DNA of 45,381 bases from Planctomycetia bacterium (GTDB lineage Bacteria; Planctomycetota; UBA8108; SXIK01), in assembly GCA_005772855.1 (NCBI GenBank), contig SXIK01000045.1, positions 1 through 45,381 of the forward strand. The letters are read 5' to 3'. Position numbers and translations under genes: made by a program. Of the stretch, positions 25,280 through 33,732 are shown piece after piece. The notes beneath the pieces were generated by a model. That model did no database searches. It was given only the letters and a program-made list of their open reading frames with translations, and had not been told where the DNA came from. Numbering within the stretch: the first letter of the stretch is position 1; each line of letters begins with the position of its first letter.

Positions 25280-26401
25280 ATGTTTTTCCGCCTTCGTAAC
25301 ACGCTGTTCTTGAGCCTCACGGCATGGCTTTTCGGGAACCTTGGCGGCCGGGTGGTTTTTCCCCAGGCTGCGCCTGCTTCTCCCCAGGCTCAAAATGTTG
25401 TGAATACGGGTGGGGCCATGGCTCTGGCCTACGCGACGGCTGGCACTAGCCTTCGGGGCGTGAACGATCTGTATCCTTCCGGAGTCAGCGGCACCCTGTC
25501 AGCGCCGCAGGTGAACTCGACAGACGCCTCCATCCTGTCCGCAGTGCCGATTCGGCCTCGTCTGGGTCGATCCACCTACGCTTTGCCCTGGGTCGGAACT
25601 GTCGAGTGGGATGTCCCCGACGATTACGGTGCCAGCGCCATTGAAAGCCATGGCACCATTTCGCGGCCCTGGGCCCATTTCGAGGAAGAGCTGATTCTGA
25701 CCCGTGTCGCAAGCGTCCCCCCCAAGTTCGCCGGTGTCACCCCATTGCCACTTTTCCCCGTCCTCGCTCCCTGGGAGAGCGACTTCTCTTCCAAGCTCAA
25801 GCGGCTGGCGAGGGCCAAGCTGTACCGTGAGGTCCGTCTACGGGTCAGGAGAGAGTGGAAGTCGGTCTTCCTGAATCACCCCTCCCTGACATACTCGGAC
25901 TATGAGCAGCGGCTGTTTCAGATCAACAACATTGGAAAAAATGTCGAGGATCGAGACGATTTTGCCGCCATTTCAAGTGCCACTGAGGTCAAGCAGAGCT
26001 TCTTTGGAAATCGTCGTGTCGACGGCGAGGCCGACATTCCCTTTCTGGCATGGGGGCCCTTTATCTTGAAGGACTCCGGTTCCCTGAAGTTCGATCTTGG
26101 CCGTGCTGTCACGGCAGAAGCCGATGAGGAGAGCCTTGAGGTTGGCGACGAAAAAAGAGCTCCATTGGTTGCGACAAGGGACTACGAAATCCAGACGGCC
26201 CTGAACTTCGACGTGGATCCATTTCGCGGAGCCGTTGGCACTGATTATCGCGAATCGGTTCGGCAAGCGGGAGTGAGCATCGAGGTTAGCTGGCTCTCCG
26301 CCGTCCTGGGTCGTGAGCTTTTCTCGACCGAGTTGGACCTTGAAAGCGACCTCTATGGAGACTTCAAAGGCTTCTTTAGTATCGTAATCAAGAGCCGCTG
26401 A
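25280..26401 (+). CDS. Exported protein of unknown function
   Basis: The 373-residue product starts with a basic residue pair and a hydrophobic stretch (RLRNTLFLSLTAWLFGNLGG), followed by an Ala/Pro/Gln-rich segment, which looks like a signal peptide with cleavage near residues 35-40. The rest shows no motif I recognise: many acidic and aromatic residues, no repeats, one Arg/Lys-rich helix near the middle (LKRLARAKLYREVRLRVRRE). It is followed 47 bases later by an ABC ATPase gene on the same strand, so both may be co-transcribed. It could be a periplasmic or outer-membrane component; I assign no function. Confidence 0.7.
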   Translation: MFFRLRNTLFLSLTAWLFGNLGGRVVFPQAAPASPQAQNVVNTGGAMALAYATAGTSLRGVNDLYPSGVSGTLSAPQVNSTDASILSAVPIRPRLGRSTYALPWVGTVEWDVPDDYGASAIESHGTISRPWAHFEEELILTRVASVPPKFAGVTPLPLFPVLAPWESDFSSKLKRLARAKLYREVRLRVRREWKSVFLNHPSLTYSDYEQRLFQINNIGKNVEDRDDFAAISSATEVKQSFFGNRRVDGEADIPFLAWGPFILKDSGSLKFDLGRAVTAEADEESLEVGDEKRAPLVATRDYEIQTALNFDVDPFRGAVGTDYRESVRQAGVSIEVSWLSAVLGRELFSTELDLESDLYGDFKGFFSIVIKSR

Positions 26402-26448
26402 GCCCACCTGGGTTCCAGGCGAGGCAACCTTGTCCCAGGGGTATTTTC

Positions 26449-27123
26449 TTGCCCTTCCTTGAGTGCCGAGAAGTCACGAGGTCTTTTGGCGGCGCCTTGG
26501 CGTTGCGTCCGACGAGCTTTTCACTCGAGGAAGGGGAGCATCTTGCGATCACTGGGCCGTCCGGGGCCGGAAAGTCAACGCTTCTGAACCTTGTTGCCGG
26601 CCTACTTGAGGCCAGCGCGGGTATGGTTCTTGAGGATGGCCGGTGTGTAAATACGCCAGGTAGGGTCACCCCGCCAGATCGGCGAAGACTTGGGGTTCTT
26701 CTGCAAGGACTGGGTCTTTGGCCTCATCTGAGCCTCCTTATGAACGTGGAGTTCTCGATTGGGGCGACTTCCGTCAGGGGTTTTCGGGCTCGACGGCGGG
26801 AGCGTAGGCGGCTGGCCGAGGAGGCTCTGTCGCAAGTCGGCCTGCTCCCCCTGGCACGCCGAAAGCCCCACGAGGTTTCCGGGGGAGAAAAACAGCGGGT
26901 CGCCTGGGCCCGCGCTGTTGGCGGCTCTCCCAGGATTCTCATTCTTGATGAACCACTCACGAGCCTTGATCCTTGCCTCCAGGAAGATCTCGTTAGACTT
27001 GTGGTGGACTATGGCAGCCACCCGGGTCGTACGGTGATCCTCGCCACCCATCAGCCTCAGGTTGCTATCAGGGTTGGGCGGAGGCAACTCGCTCTCCTGC
27101 CATCCCAAGACAGCATGCAGTGA
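26449..27123 (+). CDS. ABC transporter ATP-binding protein (no permease seen nearby)
   Basis: The 224-residue ATPase has Walker A GPSGAGKST, the Q-loop in VLLQGLGLWPHLSLLMNVEF, the signature SGGEKQR, Walker B ILILDEPLTSLDP and the H-loop ATHQ. It resembles importers and LolD/MacB-type ATPases of about this length. The start is a TTG at 26449 with AGGGG about nine bases ahead; an ATG start is not available without losing conserved sequence. No permease or binding protein is in the window, so its partner must be elsewhere or the neighbours replace it. The neighbours are an exported unknown upstream and a coiled-coil protein downstream. Confidence 0.85.
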   Translation: MPFLECREVTRSFGGALALRPTSFSLEEGEHLAITGPSGAGKSTLLNLVAGLLEASAGMVLEDGRCVNTPGRVTPPDRRRLGVLLQGLGLWPHLSLLMNVEFSIGATSVRGFRARRRERRRLAEEALSQVGLLPLARRKPHEVSGGEKQRVAWARAVGGSPRILILDEPLTSLDPCLQEDLVRLVVDYGSHPGRTVILATHQPQVAIRVGRRQLALLPSQDSMQ

Positions 27124-27178
27124 CAATTGCCGCGCCCAGTTGTTGAAAAAATTGCAATCCTTGGAAGGCACCGATAGC

Positions 27179-27286
27179 ATGTGGACCGCGCCGGGACCCA
27201 AACGAGTGGTCTCACGGGCCGAGCTTCCCATGGTGCGGGTAATATTGGCTCGATTGCAGAGCATCTATCCAACGGTGGTGCCATGA
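27179..27286 (+). CDS. Possible 35-residue protein overlapping the coiled-coil gene
   Basis: ATG 27179 has GGAAGG at 27163-27168 and encodes a 35-residue basic peptide ending RVILARLQSIYPTVVP. Its TGA (27284-27286) overlaps the ATG of the coiled-coil gene in an ATGA arrangement, the usual sign of coupled translation. No relative is recognised and the ORF is short, so it could be chance or the displaced 5' end of the next gene. Confidence 0.35.
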   Translation: MWTAPGPKRVVSRAELPMVRVILARLQSIYPTVVP

Positions 27287-29385
27287 TTCAGAAGATTGGC
27301 GAGGAGTGGGCCAGAGTGAACGAGACCCTGCAAAGGTTGGACCAGGGGCCCATGGGCAGCGACTTGAAGGAGCTGGTTGCTGGTGTCAACAAGGTCCGAG
27401 AAGCTATCCGATCGCTTTGCGACGTCAACATAACCCGCGCCAACTTCAAGGCGGCGGTCAGGGAGGCGCTCCTTCCGCTCTTGAAGGAGCATGAGGAGGA
27501 CCAGCTGCTCCCATCGATAACCCGGCTCGTGACTTCGGAAGTTGCCGGGCAGCTTGCTTCGCGGCTCCAGGGCCTCGAAGCTCGTTTTCGGAGCGCCGAA
27601 GACTCGTCTCCCTTGCGGTCAGCGCCTGTAGCGCCTGAGGTCCTGGCCAAGCTCCAGGGCTTTGAAGATCGCTTGTCTCGCCTGGCCAGCCTCCAGGATG
27701 ACCTCGGCTTCGGCCTGGGGGAAACGAGTTCTCGAGTTGGGCGGACCGAGTCGCGCCTGGACGGCCTGGATTCCGGCCTCGACGGCGTTATGGCTCAACT
27801 GGGCAACCTCGAGACTCGCCTTACGGAGGTGCAATTTTCCGGAGGTGAGGTGAATTTCCGTGTTGCCGAGCTTGAAGGCCTACAGGGGCAGACCAGCGCT
27901 GATTTCATGGAAGCGCAAAAGGCCACGACCACTGAGCTCGGTCGTCTCGAGGGCGCGATGGCCGAGGGGTTTGCCGAGGCGGCAAGGCAAGGAGCCGCAT
28001 GGCTGGAAACCGAGGCTGCCCGGCGAGAGGAGCTGCGAGCTCAGCTCCAGGCAGAGTTTCATGAACGGCATGCAACGATTGAGGATCGCATTCTGCGGAT
28101 CGAAGCGGCGGTGAGGTCGGAGACTGCAGCGGGGCTTGATCACTTGCGCCGCGAAATGCCCGAGGTTGCGATGCAGAAGGCGACGGAGATATCGTTCAGG
28201 GTGGAAGCGGTGCTGCGAAGCGAAATCGATCAGGTCTCCCTGGCGTGGGAAACGCTCTTCAAGGATCTCAAGTCGGCGACTTCCACACTCATCGAGGGCA
28301 AGGCTCGAGATTTGACCCAGAGCTTTCGAGCAGAGGTCGAGGCGTCGTCCGGACGTCTTGTCGGCTTGATCTCAGCCCTCGAGCGCTCCGTGCCGGAGTC
28401 GATCGGCCGCCAGGCTCAAAAGACCGAGGCCGGACTGCGTGCCGAGTCGCGCCTGGCGATCCAGTCAGGCATCGCGGGTCTCGAGACGCAGCTTGTCGAA
28501 TTGCTTCGCGGACTCGAGGGCACGGTGTCGGAGGTTGACCGGCGCCAGGGGCAGGAGCTCTCCACTCTTCGTTCCGCGGCAAGCTCCCAGCTCACGACAG
28601 GCCTGGCAGCCCAGGAGGCAAGGACGGACAGGCTACGAGACGAATTCAGTAAGCTCTTGAGCGCTCTTGAGGCTTCCGTTCCGAGGATCCTCGCCGCTCG
28701 AGCGGAGGAGCTTGAGGCCAAGTTTGGCAAGGAGATGGACCAAATGCTCGATCGCTTGTCGACCCGAATCGCAGAGTTGAGGGAGCACCTCATAAATCTC
28801 GAGAATACCGTTCCACGTCGGGAAACTGTCGGATCGATCGACGATCGATTGGGCCGGCTCGAGGATCGACTGGCGTGTGTCGCATCTCACGTGGAGAACA
28901 TCGATGCGCTGACACCCGATTTGCAAGCGATGGCGCAGAAGCTTCTGGACTTGAAGGGGCAGCTGGTTTCGATCGCAAGCGGCTTGGAGGCCACCTCGGA
29001 CAGCGTCACGGACGTCGGGCGAGGCGTTGAAGGCATCGGTCGCAGCGTCCACGGGGTGGGCCAAGTAGTGGAGGAGTTCAGGCAGGGCGTCTCGCAGAGT
29101 CTGAAGGAACTTGAGGCGATTCTTGGCGCGGGCATTCAACGCTGGGAGTCAGACCAGTCGCACATGCTTGAGCGAGTCAGTGCGATCCGCGATACGCTTC
29201 GAGAGCAGCTTCGGGCTGTTGCGGAGCGGATCGATGCGGGCGGTGGGCTCTGGAACAAGCTCACCGGCAAGGGGGAGGGGGAAGTCCGACTCTCCAGGGA
29301 CGACTGGAGCCATGTCTCGAACAAACTCGAGGGGATCATCTCCGGGCTCGAGTCGATCCTCTCAAAGAAGCACCCCAGTCGTTGA
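27283..29385 (+). CDS. Long coiled-coil protein (700 residues) without membrane segments
   Basis: I start at ATG 27283 (QKIGEEWARVNETLQRLDQG); the frame is open upstream to 27181. Almost the whole length is predicted amphipathic helix rich in Glu, Ala, Leu, Arg and Ser, with repeating units such as SRVGRTESRLDGLDSGLDGV and TRIAELREHLINLENTVPRR. I see no signal peptide, membrane segment, Walker motif or cysteine cluster. The pattern resembles apolipoprotein-like, chemoreceptor-cytoplasmic-domain-like or SMC-hinge-free coiled-coils, but no specific family is claimed. It may form a filament or scaffold. It follows the ABC ATPase and the possible small ORF, probably in one transcript. Confidence 0.8.
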   Translation: MIQKIGEEWARVNETLQRLDQGPMGSDLKELVAGVNKVREAIRSLCDVNITRANFKAAVREALLPLLKEHEEDQLLPSITRLVTSEVAGQLASRLQGLEARFRSAEDSSPLRSAPVAPEVLAKLQGFEDRLSRLASLQDDLGFGLGETSSRVGRTESRLDGLDSGLDGVMAQLGNLETRLTEVQFSGGEVNFRVAELEGLQGQTSADFMEAQKATTTELGRLEGAMAEGFAEAARQGAAWLETEAARREELRAQLQAEFHERHATIEDRILRIEAAVRSETAAGLDHLRREMPEVAMQKATEISFRVEAVLRSEIDQVSLAWETLFKDLKSATSTLIEGKARDLTQSFRAEVEASSGRLVGLISALERSVPESIGRQAQKTEAGLRAESRLAIQSGIAGLETQLVELLRGLEGTVSEVDRRQGQELSTLRSAASSQLTTGLAAQEARTDRLRDEFSKLLSALEASVPRILAARAEELEAKFGKEMDQMLDRLSTRIAELREHLINLENTVPRRETVGSIDDRLGRLEDRLACVASHVENIDALTPDLQAMAQKLLDLKGQLVSIASGLEATSDSVTDVGRGVEGIGRSVHGVGQVVEEFRQGVSQSLKELEAILGAGIQRWESDQSHMLERVSAIRDTLREQLRAVAERIDAGGGLWNKLTGKGEGEVRLSRDDWSHVSNKLEGIISGLESILSKKHPSR

Positions 29386-29563
29386 TCGGGCCATGCGGGT
29401 TCTTCTGGTCATCGCCGCAATCCTTCCACGCTCCGAGTGAGGTTTCATGATTGCAATCTCGGCTTGCTTCCTTAGACTGTGTGCTCATTGCAGAGCCGTT
29501 CCTGCCAGGATCCACCCCGGTTTTCTGCCCTCTGGATGGCATTGACTTCAACGAAGAATCTAC

Positions 29564-29641
29564 GGTGGATGTAGCTCAGTTGGTTAGAGCGCTAGACTGT
29601 GGCTCTGGAGGTCGCGGGTTCGAGCCCCGTCATCCACCCCA
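29564..29641 (+). tRNA. tRNA-His (GTG)
   Basis: The cloverleaf folds fully: acceptor GTGGATG/CATCCAC, D-arm GCTC/GAGC, anticodon stem CTAGA/TCTGG with loop CTGTGGC (anticodon GTG), and T-arm GCGGG/CCCGT. The mature body is 29565-29638. The G at 29564 pairs with the C discriminator as the extra G-1 of histidine tRNAs, and CCA is encoded at 29639-29641. Confidence 0.95.
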
Positions 29642-29650
29642 ATATTGGAC

Positions 29651-29685
29651 ACCCGCCGAGCTCCGACGCTCGGCGGGTTCTTCTT
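29651..29685 (+). terminator. Rho-independent terminator after tRNA-His
   Basis: An 11-bp perfect stem (ACCCGCCGAGC at 29651-29661, its complement at 29668-29678) with a six-base loop is followed by TTCTTCTT. It begins ten bases after the tRNA CCA end and just upstream of the CDGSH gene. Confidence 0.85.
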
Positions 29686-29702
29686 GAGAGGGAAATTTCT
29701 GA

Positions 29703-29939
29703 ATGGCTGAGCCAATTTGTACTCAAAAGGGGCCCTATGTGAAGCGTGAGGATCCCGGAGAGCTCTGGTGGTGTGCGTGTGGGCGGTCCAGGACCCAGCC
29801 CTACTGCGACGGCTCTCATTCTGGAACTGGGCTGTTGCCGGTGGCTGTAACTGTTGATAAGTCAAAGACTTGTGCCTGGTGCGGGTGCCGGCAAACGAAA
29901 AAGCCGCCATTCTGCGACGGATCGCACGCCCGGCTCTAA
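29703..29939 (+). CDS. Tandem CDGSH iron-sulfur protein
   Basis: This 78-residue protein has two CDGSH-type [2Fe-2S] motifs: CACGRSRTQPYCDGSH and CGCRQTKKPPFCDGSH, each with three Cys and one His ligand. Small tandem CDGSH proteins of this size are soluble redox or cluster-transfer proteins in many bacteria. There is no membrane anchor (unlike mitoNEET). It stands alone between the tRNA terminator and an unknown gene. A C/G-rich stem-loop (CCCGGGGG at 29958-29965, CCCCCGGG at 29990-29997) after the stop may help end transcription, although no T-tract follows. Confidence 0.85.
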   Translation: MAEPICTQKGPYVKREDPGELWWCACGRSRTQPYCDGSHSGTGLLPVAVTVDKSKTCAWCGCRQTKKPPFCDGSHARL

Positions 29940-30236
29940 CAGCCTGCTGGACGGGTTCCCGGGGGTTGCTTTGCGGCAGTATTTTCAGCCCCCCGGGCTT
30001 GGAGAGAGGGCAGCGACGATGTCTTGCTTATGGGAACCAGACGCTCGTCAACTTCCCTCCGGTTGGCGCCTCCACGAATCGTCGCCTATTCTTGGGGGGG
30101 ACTTGTCTAAGGACTCCAGCCGGAGTCTTGAGTCGGAAAATATGCCAATCTTCTGGCATGCGTCACGTGGTTCCTCCTCTATCAGGGATCCCAGCCGACT
30201 GCCTCGGCGGTCGAGCCACCGCCGTCGACGAGTCCG
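29940..30236. other. 297-base gap after the CDGSH gene
   Basis: Apart from the stem-loop at 29958-29997, this gap contains only an open frame (from about 30132) that is continuous with the next gene and includes a hydrophobic stretch NLLACVTWFLLY. No start codon of the ATG/GTG/TTG type occurs in that frame before 30237. The rest holds nothing I recognise. Confidence 0.4.
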
Positions 30237-30689
30237 TTGACGAAGCCATCGACGGATCCATCAACGACTTCCGTCCCTGCGCCGGCCCCCGACAAGCTCG
30301 CTCCGGAAGCGGCGAAGGCGCTCCTTGCGCGTTTTGAGGAGTTCAAGAAGGCGGTGGGGGAAGGCAAGCTGGCCAACCTGAAAGCCCTGCTCGACCCGGC
30401 GATCAACGATCGCGGCGCAAGGTCTTTCAGGAACAGAACCGCCTTGGTCGTCCAGCGTATTGTGGCCGAGCTGGGCAAAGGCGACTGGTCCCACGCAAAG
30501 GTGCTCGACGTGTGGTGGCAGGACGCCAGCGAGGGACTTGCGGCGCTCATGGTACAAGTTCCCAATGACTCCCAGATACGACGTCAGACCTGGATCTTGA
30601 AACAGGGTCAGTGGTATCTGATTCCTCCGTCTCTCCGGTCCGCGGGCGTGGGGTCATCAGGGCCCAGCACCGGAGAGCGCGAGCAATAG
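30237..30689 (+). CDS. Unknown protein with Pro/Ser/Thr-rich N-terminus; start uncertain
   Basis: From the TTG at 30237 the product is 150 residues: a Pro/Ser/Thr-rich opening (KPSTDPSTTSVPAPAPD), a helical region (KALLARFEEFKKAVGEGK), and a conserved-looking end (ARSFRNRTALVVQRIVAEL, then WILKQGQWYLIPPSLR). The frame is open upstream to 30132 and adds a hydrophobic stretch that looks like a signal or anchor followed by a Pro/Ser linker. The true start could therefore be a rare codon such as CTG at 30153, or a small indel may hide an upstream ATG. I do not recognise the family; an envelope protein is likely. Confidence 0.5.
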   Translation: MTKPSTDPSTTSVPAPAPDKLAPEAAKALLARFEEFKKAVGEGKLANLKALLDPAINDRGARSFRNRTALVVQRIVAELGKGDWSHAKVLDVWWQDASEGLAALMVQVPNDSQIRRQTWILKQGQWYLIPPSLRSAGVGSSGPSTGEREQ

Positions 30690-30834
30690 TCGCCTCGCCG
30701 CTTGAAAGGGCACAGTGCGGGAAGTGCCCGGAGCAAGTGCGTGGTCGCCAGGCGGTGGAGCCGCGTGTAGCGTTACCAGAGGCGTCCCTTTTTTCAGGAT
30801 CGGGCCAGCGCTGGGTGGCACAGCGTCGTGAATT

Positions 30835-32013
30835 TCAGATGCAGGTGGGCTCGGCGCATTCAACCATGCTTGAGTTGGAGGCTGGATGAGGGCCGCATGC
30901 CGGAAAGGGCGGCGGCGGAGGCGAGCCTCCAAAGAAGAGATATTGCAGCAGGTAGAGTGCATCGACGACCTGTCCTCCGACCTTGCCATCGCCGTCAGCG
31001 TCACATGCCGCAAGGCAAGGCGGCTTGAACCCGCCCAGGAAACTGAAGTTCAGGAGTGTGATGGCATCGGTAAGAGTTGCGGAGACTACACCATCGCCAT
31101 TGCAGTCGCCCCGCAGGAAGGCCGTGCGCTGGGGGACAGCGGTCACGAGAAGCTCGACGTCGTTTGAGCCCACCCCTGGCAGAATTCTCGATTCGCTCCC
31201 GATTCCCGAGTAGTTCACCTGCATCTGCCCGAATACTCCGTTGGGCAGGCCGGCATTGCGGGCACCGTTGTGATCGGGACGAATCCAGGCTCGCACTTCG
31301 TCCTCGATCTTCACGGGGGAGATTTCGGCGGAGCTGAACTCGCTGTAGAGCGTGAACCCGTCGTTCTCCACGACCTGACCGCGAAACCAGCCGGGGAACA
31401 GGCGGTAATCAACGTCGCTCAGGAGCACGCCCGAGCCCGTGCCCTGGCGGTACTGTCGGCTGATCGGAGGATTCGACTCGTTGGCCCCCCAATCGAGAAG
31501 ATAGTCCGGATTGCAGGGGAATAGCCGCAATTCACAGGTGTCGCCAACCTTGCTTGACTTTCCAGCGTAGAGGCTTCCCTCGAGAGCCATCTCGATCGAG
31601 GAACCAACCCGGTAGCGATCGGGAGCGGAAAAATAGAAAGCGCCAGCGAGTTTGATCGCCATTACTTTCTCAAAGATCGTGGTCGGGACCCCTGCGACTC
31701 CCGCCAACCCCTTTCCCATCACGGAGCACGAGTCCTGCGCCGGCTGAGAGCAAGATGTGGCTTCGACCGAGACGACACTCGAGGTGAAAAAAACCTCGAT
31801 CGGAACAGGAGGTCCGCTCTTTTCTTCCGGGAATCGACTGGAGCGTTCGAGAAGGAGGAAAAACCGACCCAGAGTGGCTCCAATGCCGTTCGGAAGTCCA
31901 TTACCGGCCAGTACGGGTCCCCGCGCAGTGGCCCCCCCGCTACCCTCGGCCGAAAGCCCGGCCCCCGCCAGCCCGATACATAAGAACATCGTACCTATAG
32001 CGGTAGCGTTCAT
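30835..32013 (-). CDS. Exported protein ending in two dockerin-like EF-hand loops
   Basis: The 392-residue protein starts at ATG 32013 with a GGAGAAG ribosome site and a signal peptide (MNATAIGTMFLCIGLAGAGL, cleavage after LSA). The frame is open much further upstream, but that part is unlike coding sequence. Most of the body is an unassigned beta-rich domain. Near the C-terminus two calcium-binding loops, CNGDGVVSATLTDA and DADGDGKVGGQVVDA, each followed by a leucine-rich helix, form a dockerin type I-like pair, then a Pro-rich tail. Such tails are common in exported planctomycete proteins, where the partner is mostly unknown. It diverges from the propeller lipoprotein gene. Confidence 0.75.
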   Translation of the reverse strand: MNATAIGTMFLCIGLAGAGLSAEGSGGATARGPVLAGNGLPNGIGATLGRFFLLLERSSRFPEEKSGPPVPIEVFFTSSVVSVEATSCSQPAQDSCSVMGKGLAGVAGVPTTIFEKVMAIKLAGAFYFSAPDRYRVGSSIEMALEGSLYAGKSSKVGDTCELRLFPCNPDYLLDWGANESNPPISRQYRQGTGSGVLLSDVDYRLFPGWFRGQVVENDGFTLYSEFSSAEISPVKIEDEVRAWIRPDHNGARNAGLPNGVFGQMQVNYSGIGSESRILPGVGSNDVELLVTAVPQRTAFLRGDCNGDGVVSATLTDAITLLNFSFLGGFKPPCLAACDADGDGKVGGQVVDALYLLQYLFFGGSPPPPPFPACGPHPASNSSMVECAEPTCI

Positions 32014-32257
32014 TTTCTTCTCCACGCGACCTCGAAGTAAGAAACCCTTGAACTCATCCACACGACCTACCAATTCCTCCCAGGGCTGGATTATATCCCG
32101 CACTGGGGTTCGCGCTATAATGCTTGCGCTGGAAAACTTCCCCCACACCGGCCGCCCGGCCGCGGCCCACCGGTTCCGGGCGTCAGTGTTTCCGCCTCGG
32201 TCGCCCTGCCCCCCCTTCTCGGCGCTCGACAAGCACCGGGGGCTTCCTGCGCCGAGG

Positions 32258-33682
32258 GTGCGTGAGCCCTGGTCAAGATTTCCCAAGCATGGCCGCGAGG
32301 AGTTTACCCAAAAAGTCCCGTGTTTCCTTGGCCTTGTTGTCCTGGCAGGCCTCCTCCTGGGCTGCGGCAGTGACTCCTGGTTCGGGAGTGGTCCGGGTGC
32401 TGAGGCCTCGGTCAACACACCCTCAGGTGTGCAGTCAGGTCTCGTCCGGCTCGCCTACACCCTCAAGAGCGAGGATGTCTCGACGACCGACATCCAGGTG
32501 AGCTACAGCGAGGGTGGTGGACCGTTTCGTCGGGCGACGGAGGGGGCCGGCGGCTCCGGTACGAAGAACCTTACAGTTAGCACAGCGGGCGACTCGCACA
32601 CCTTCGTCTGGGATTCAGGCGCCGACATCGAGGGCTCGAGGTCGTCCCTCGTGGTTCTCCGGGTGCAGCCGGAGAATGGAGCGGGCTCCTTCACTGGGGC
32701 GCTGAGCGTGCACAACTCCCGATTCGTTGTGGCGGCTGAGGATCGCGCCATAGGGCGTGTCCGTCTCTATCTTGCCGATGTCGTGGATGGTAGCCTGACT
32801 TTCAAGGGCTCATTCAGCACCGGCGGGACCCAGCCCCACGACGTGCTCCACGAGAGCGGGTTCTTCTTCGTCGCCCACACGAGCAGTAACAACGTCGCGG
32901 CTTTCCAGGTGGACGAAGGGACTGAATCGCTCCTCGCCGTGGAAGATTCTCCCTTCAGCGCCGATGGTGCAGGATCCAAGTACCTGGCTTCCGACGGCGA
33001 GCATGTGTTCGTCGCAAACACCGCGGGCGGTACGGTCACGGTCTTCAATCTTGCCAGTTCGGGCAAACTCACGCTGAACGTGCATTCGGGTCTCAGCGCT
33101 GCCGGATGCGGTGCCATGGTTGCGCGCTCGGGGCGGCTCTACGTGGCGAGCGAGACAACGGGGGGCATTCTGATTTTTGATATCGATACGGACGGCGAGC
33201 TGGTCGAGAATGGGTTTTCGCCGGTGATGACAGGCGGGCTTTCAAGCCCTCGGGCGCTCGTGTCGGTCGGGAGCCGTATCTACGCTGCGAACGCGTCCGC
33301 GGGCTCGATCTGTGGATTCAACTACCTCGGCGGCGGCGACCTCTCTCCTCTCGGCGGCTCACCCTTCGCGGTCAGCTCCTCGGGCATCGAGGCGCTGGCT
33401 CGCAACGGAACGAAGCTCTTCGCGGTCACGGGTGTGGGAGAGGAATTGCTTGCGCTAACGGTTGACTCCTTCGGCGCTCTCACCGAGGACTCCGCTTCCC
33501 CGTTTGTGCTCGGGGGACCTGCCTTCACGGTTGTCACAGCGGGAAGCATCGCATTTGCGGCCACGACGACCTCCAAGGAAATAGAGTCGTTGACGATCAA
33601 CGAGCTGGGAGTGGTGGAGGTCTCCGGCTCAAGCCCCGAGGGCGTCGGCGTGGAGATCGTGCGCATGGCCCTCTCGGACTGA
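32258..33682 (+). CDS. Beta-propeller lipoprotein (YVTN/lactonase-like repeats)
   Basis: The product (474 residues from the GTG at 32258) has a lipoprotein signal with the lipobox LLLGC. After an Ig-like N-terminal stretch, repeated units with the pattern ...G.R.YVAS..(G)..FD...DGEL follow, for example GRLYVASETTGGILIFDID and SRIYAANASAGSICGFNYL, spaced by about 45-50 residues, which fits a seven-bladed YVTN/lactonase-like beta-propeller. The start is not certain: another frame from ATG 32289 (MAARSLPKKSRVSLALL) gives a more typical n-region and would join the lipobox after a one-base shift near 32335. A surface-exposed or periplasmic binding role is likely; enzyme activity is not claimed. 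Confidence 0.7.
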   Translation: MREPWSRFPKHGREEFTQKVPCFLGLVVLAGLLLGCGSDSWFGSGPGAEASVNTPSGVQSGLVRLAYTLKSEDVSTTDIQVSYSEGGGPFRRATEGAGGSGTKNLTVSTAGDSHTFVWDSGADIEGSRSSLVVLRVQPENGAGSFTGALSVHNSRFVVAAEDRAIGRVRLYLADVVDGSLTFKGSFSTGGTQPHDVLHESGFFFVAHTSSNNVAAFQVDEGTESLLAVEDSPFSADGAGSKYLASDGEHVFVANTAGGTVTVFNLASSGKLTLNVHSGLSAAGCGAMVARSGRLYVASETTGGILIFDIDTDGELVENGFSPVMTGGLSSPRALVSVGSRIYAANASAGSICGFNYLGGGDLSPLGGSPFAVSSSGIEALARNGTKLFAVTGVGEELLALTVDSFGALTEDSASPFVLGGPAFTVVTAGSIAFAATTTSKEIESLTINELGVVEVSGSSPEGVGVEIVRMALSD

Positions 33683-33732
33683 AGAGGGAAAACTTGAGCT
33701 TCGACACTTGAGCCGTACATTGGCCTGTCTCC

